6,403 nucleotides of DNA from DASPPM01 sp035604475 (lineage in GTDB: Bacteria; Pseudomonadota; Alphaproteobacteria; JACZXZ01): NCBI GenBank assembly GCA_035604475.1, contig DATNIJ010000078.1, forward strand, positions 1 to 6,403, in the 5' to 3' direction. The notes under the pieces were generated by a model. That model was not told the DNA's origin. It ran no database searches and was given only the letters and a program-made list of their open reading frames with translations. Positions 5,816 through 6,403 of the stretch are shown here, piece after piece. The translations under genes and the position numbers were made by a program. Numbering within the stretch: the stretch's first letter is position 1; the number at the start of each line of letters is the position of its first letter.

Positions 5816-6392
5816 CCGAGCCTCCCTTGTCGGCACTCTCCTCCGCCGCTCCGGCGCCGCTCTCGATCGCCTCGTCGAGCGCTTCGAACCAGCCGGCATC
5901 CCAGGCGCCGTGCTCGTTCATGTCCGCCGGATAGGGGTTCTCGGTCACCGGCCGCCGCGCGAGATAGGCCCCGTAGCCGTCGAGATAGGCCTTGGGTGCC
6001 AACGCCGCGGCGGCGGACTCGCCGATCTCCGGCAAGGGGAGATCGAGCTTCTTCACGGAATCGCGGAACTCGCGGAATTCTGCGAGGATCGTCTCGTCGA
6101 CCCCCATCGGGTGCTCCTCGAGCACGCGGCGCCCGCGCGGCGTAATGCGAAAGCGGCCGCCGTCGAGCGGCTCGATGAGGCCTGCCGCGGCGAGCTCCTG
6201 AAGCGCGGTGGCGACGCGGTCCGCGATCTCGCCGCGCGCGGCCTCGGCGTTCTCGTGGACTTGCACGAGTTGGCGCATCAGCCGCTCGATGCAATCGCCC
6301 GGCGAGGCATCCCTCGCGGCCGCGGCCTTGAGCGTCGCGAGCATGACGTTCGCCATGTTGATGAGCGGGACCTCGCCGATGTCCGTGGTCAT
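5805..6392 (-). CDS. Winged-helix protein with C-terminal RMF/CrpP-like domain
   Basis: This gene encodes a 195-residue cytoplasmic protein that seems to join two small domains. Residues about 54-95 (EIADRVATALQELAAAGLIEP, then GGRFRITPRGRRVLEEHP) look like a winged helix of the Mrr N-terminal type, where a helix pair and a wing ending in 'ITPRGRRVL' bind DNA. Residues about 135-172 carry the spaced pattern G139-Y140, N152-P-Y-P155, W164 and G167-W168-x-E170-A171. This matches the ribosome modulation factor (Rmf/CrpP) fold pattern of Gly-Tyr, NPYP/CPY, W and GW-x-EA. The last 20 residues are acidic and probably disordered. ATG 6392 has GAGGG a few bases upstream; an internal ATG at 6356 lacks one. 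The gene overlaps the P450 start by 11 bases, so the two are made together. Whether it regulates the operon or acts on ribosomes is not known. The domain calls are from pattern recognition only. Confidence 0.8.
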   Translation of the reverse strand: MTTDIGEVPLINMANVMLATLKAAAARDASPGDCIERLMRQLVQVHENAEAARGEIADRVATALQELAAAGLIEPLDGGRFRITPRGRRVLEEHPMGVDETILAEFREFRDSVKKLDLPLPEIGESAAAALAPKAYLDGYGAYLARRPVTENPYPADMNEHGAWDAGWFEALDEAIESGAGAAEESADKGGSDGV

Positions 6393-6403
6393 GCTGCCCT
6401 CGG

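Noticed and set aside
5816..5899. P450 start at 5899, adding 28 Arg-rich residues
   Set aside because: The extension lies wholly inside the upstream gene and has unusual composition. The ATG at 5815 has a proper ribosome binding site and a coupling overlap.
5096..6145. Plus-strand open frame of 349 codons antisense to the P450 and winged-helix genes
   Set aside because: It spans two well-supported minus-strand genes, its last third is Arg/Ser/Pro-rich low complexity, and it has no convincing start signal.

Overview
The window is about 6.4 kb of very GC-rich DNA, densely packed with genes of alphaproteobacterial character. A Rhizobiales- or Rhodospirillales-like organism is the best guess, made from recalled protein resemblance and composition rather than from a database search. 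The protein set includes a B12-dependent ribonucleotide reductase, a mitochondrial-type class I cytochrome c, an ECF sigma factor and an RMF-like domain. Nothing indicates a phage, plasmid or CRISPR locus.

Left part, plus strand (1-2355). The window opens inside the 3' end of nrdJ, the adenosylcobalamin-dependent ribonucleotide reductase, which is closed by a textbook intrinsic terminator (653-685). Three small, separately spaced genes follow: a GYD-domain protein (935-1255), a 98-residue exported protein of unknown function (1559-1855) and a VOC-superfamily protein (1960-2355). The VOC protein appears to have lost one metal-ligand glutamate. The gaps at 608-934 and 1256-1558 hold no gene that I can support.

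Right part, minus strand (6392 down to 2380). Five genes run in the same direction: a fusion of a winged-helix domain and an RMF-like domain (5805-6392), a cytochrome P450 (4409-5815), an ECF sigma factor (3628-4389), a Tat-exported ferritin-like protein (2814-3407) and a Sec-exported class I cytochrome c (2380-2772). The first two overlap by 11 bases, and the sigma factor starts 19 bases after the P450 stop. The ferritin-like/cytochrome pair is separated from the sigma gene by a roughly 159-bp palindromic, MITE-like repeat (3442-3600). The cytochrome c converges on the VOC gene with only 24 bases between them.

Reading the minus-strand block together, it joins cytoplasmic regulation and P450 oxidation (regulator, P450, sigma factor) to periplasmic redox and metal proteins (ferritin-like, cytochrome c). 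A sigma factor driving an envelope redox or oxidative-stress response is a reasonable hypothesis, but it is inferred from gene order only. The most unusual items are the winged-helix/RMF-like fusion coupled to a P450, the inverted-repeat-bounded element in the middle of the block, and the ECF sigma factor with no neighbouring anti-sigma gene.
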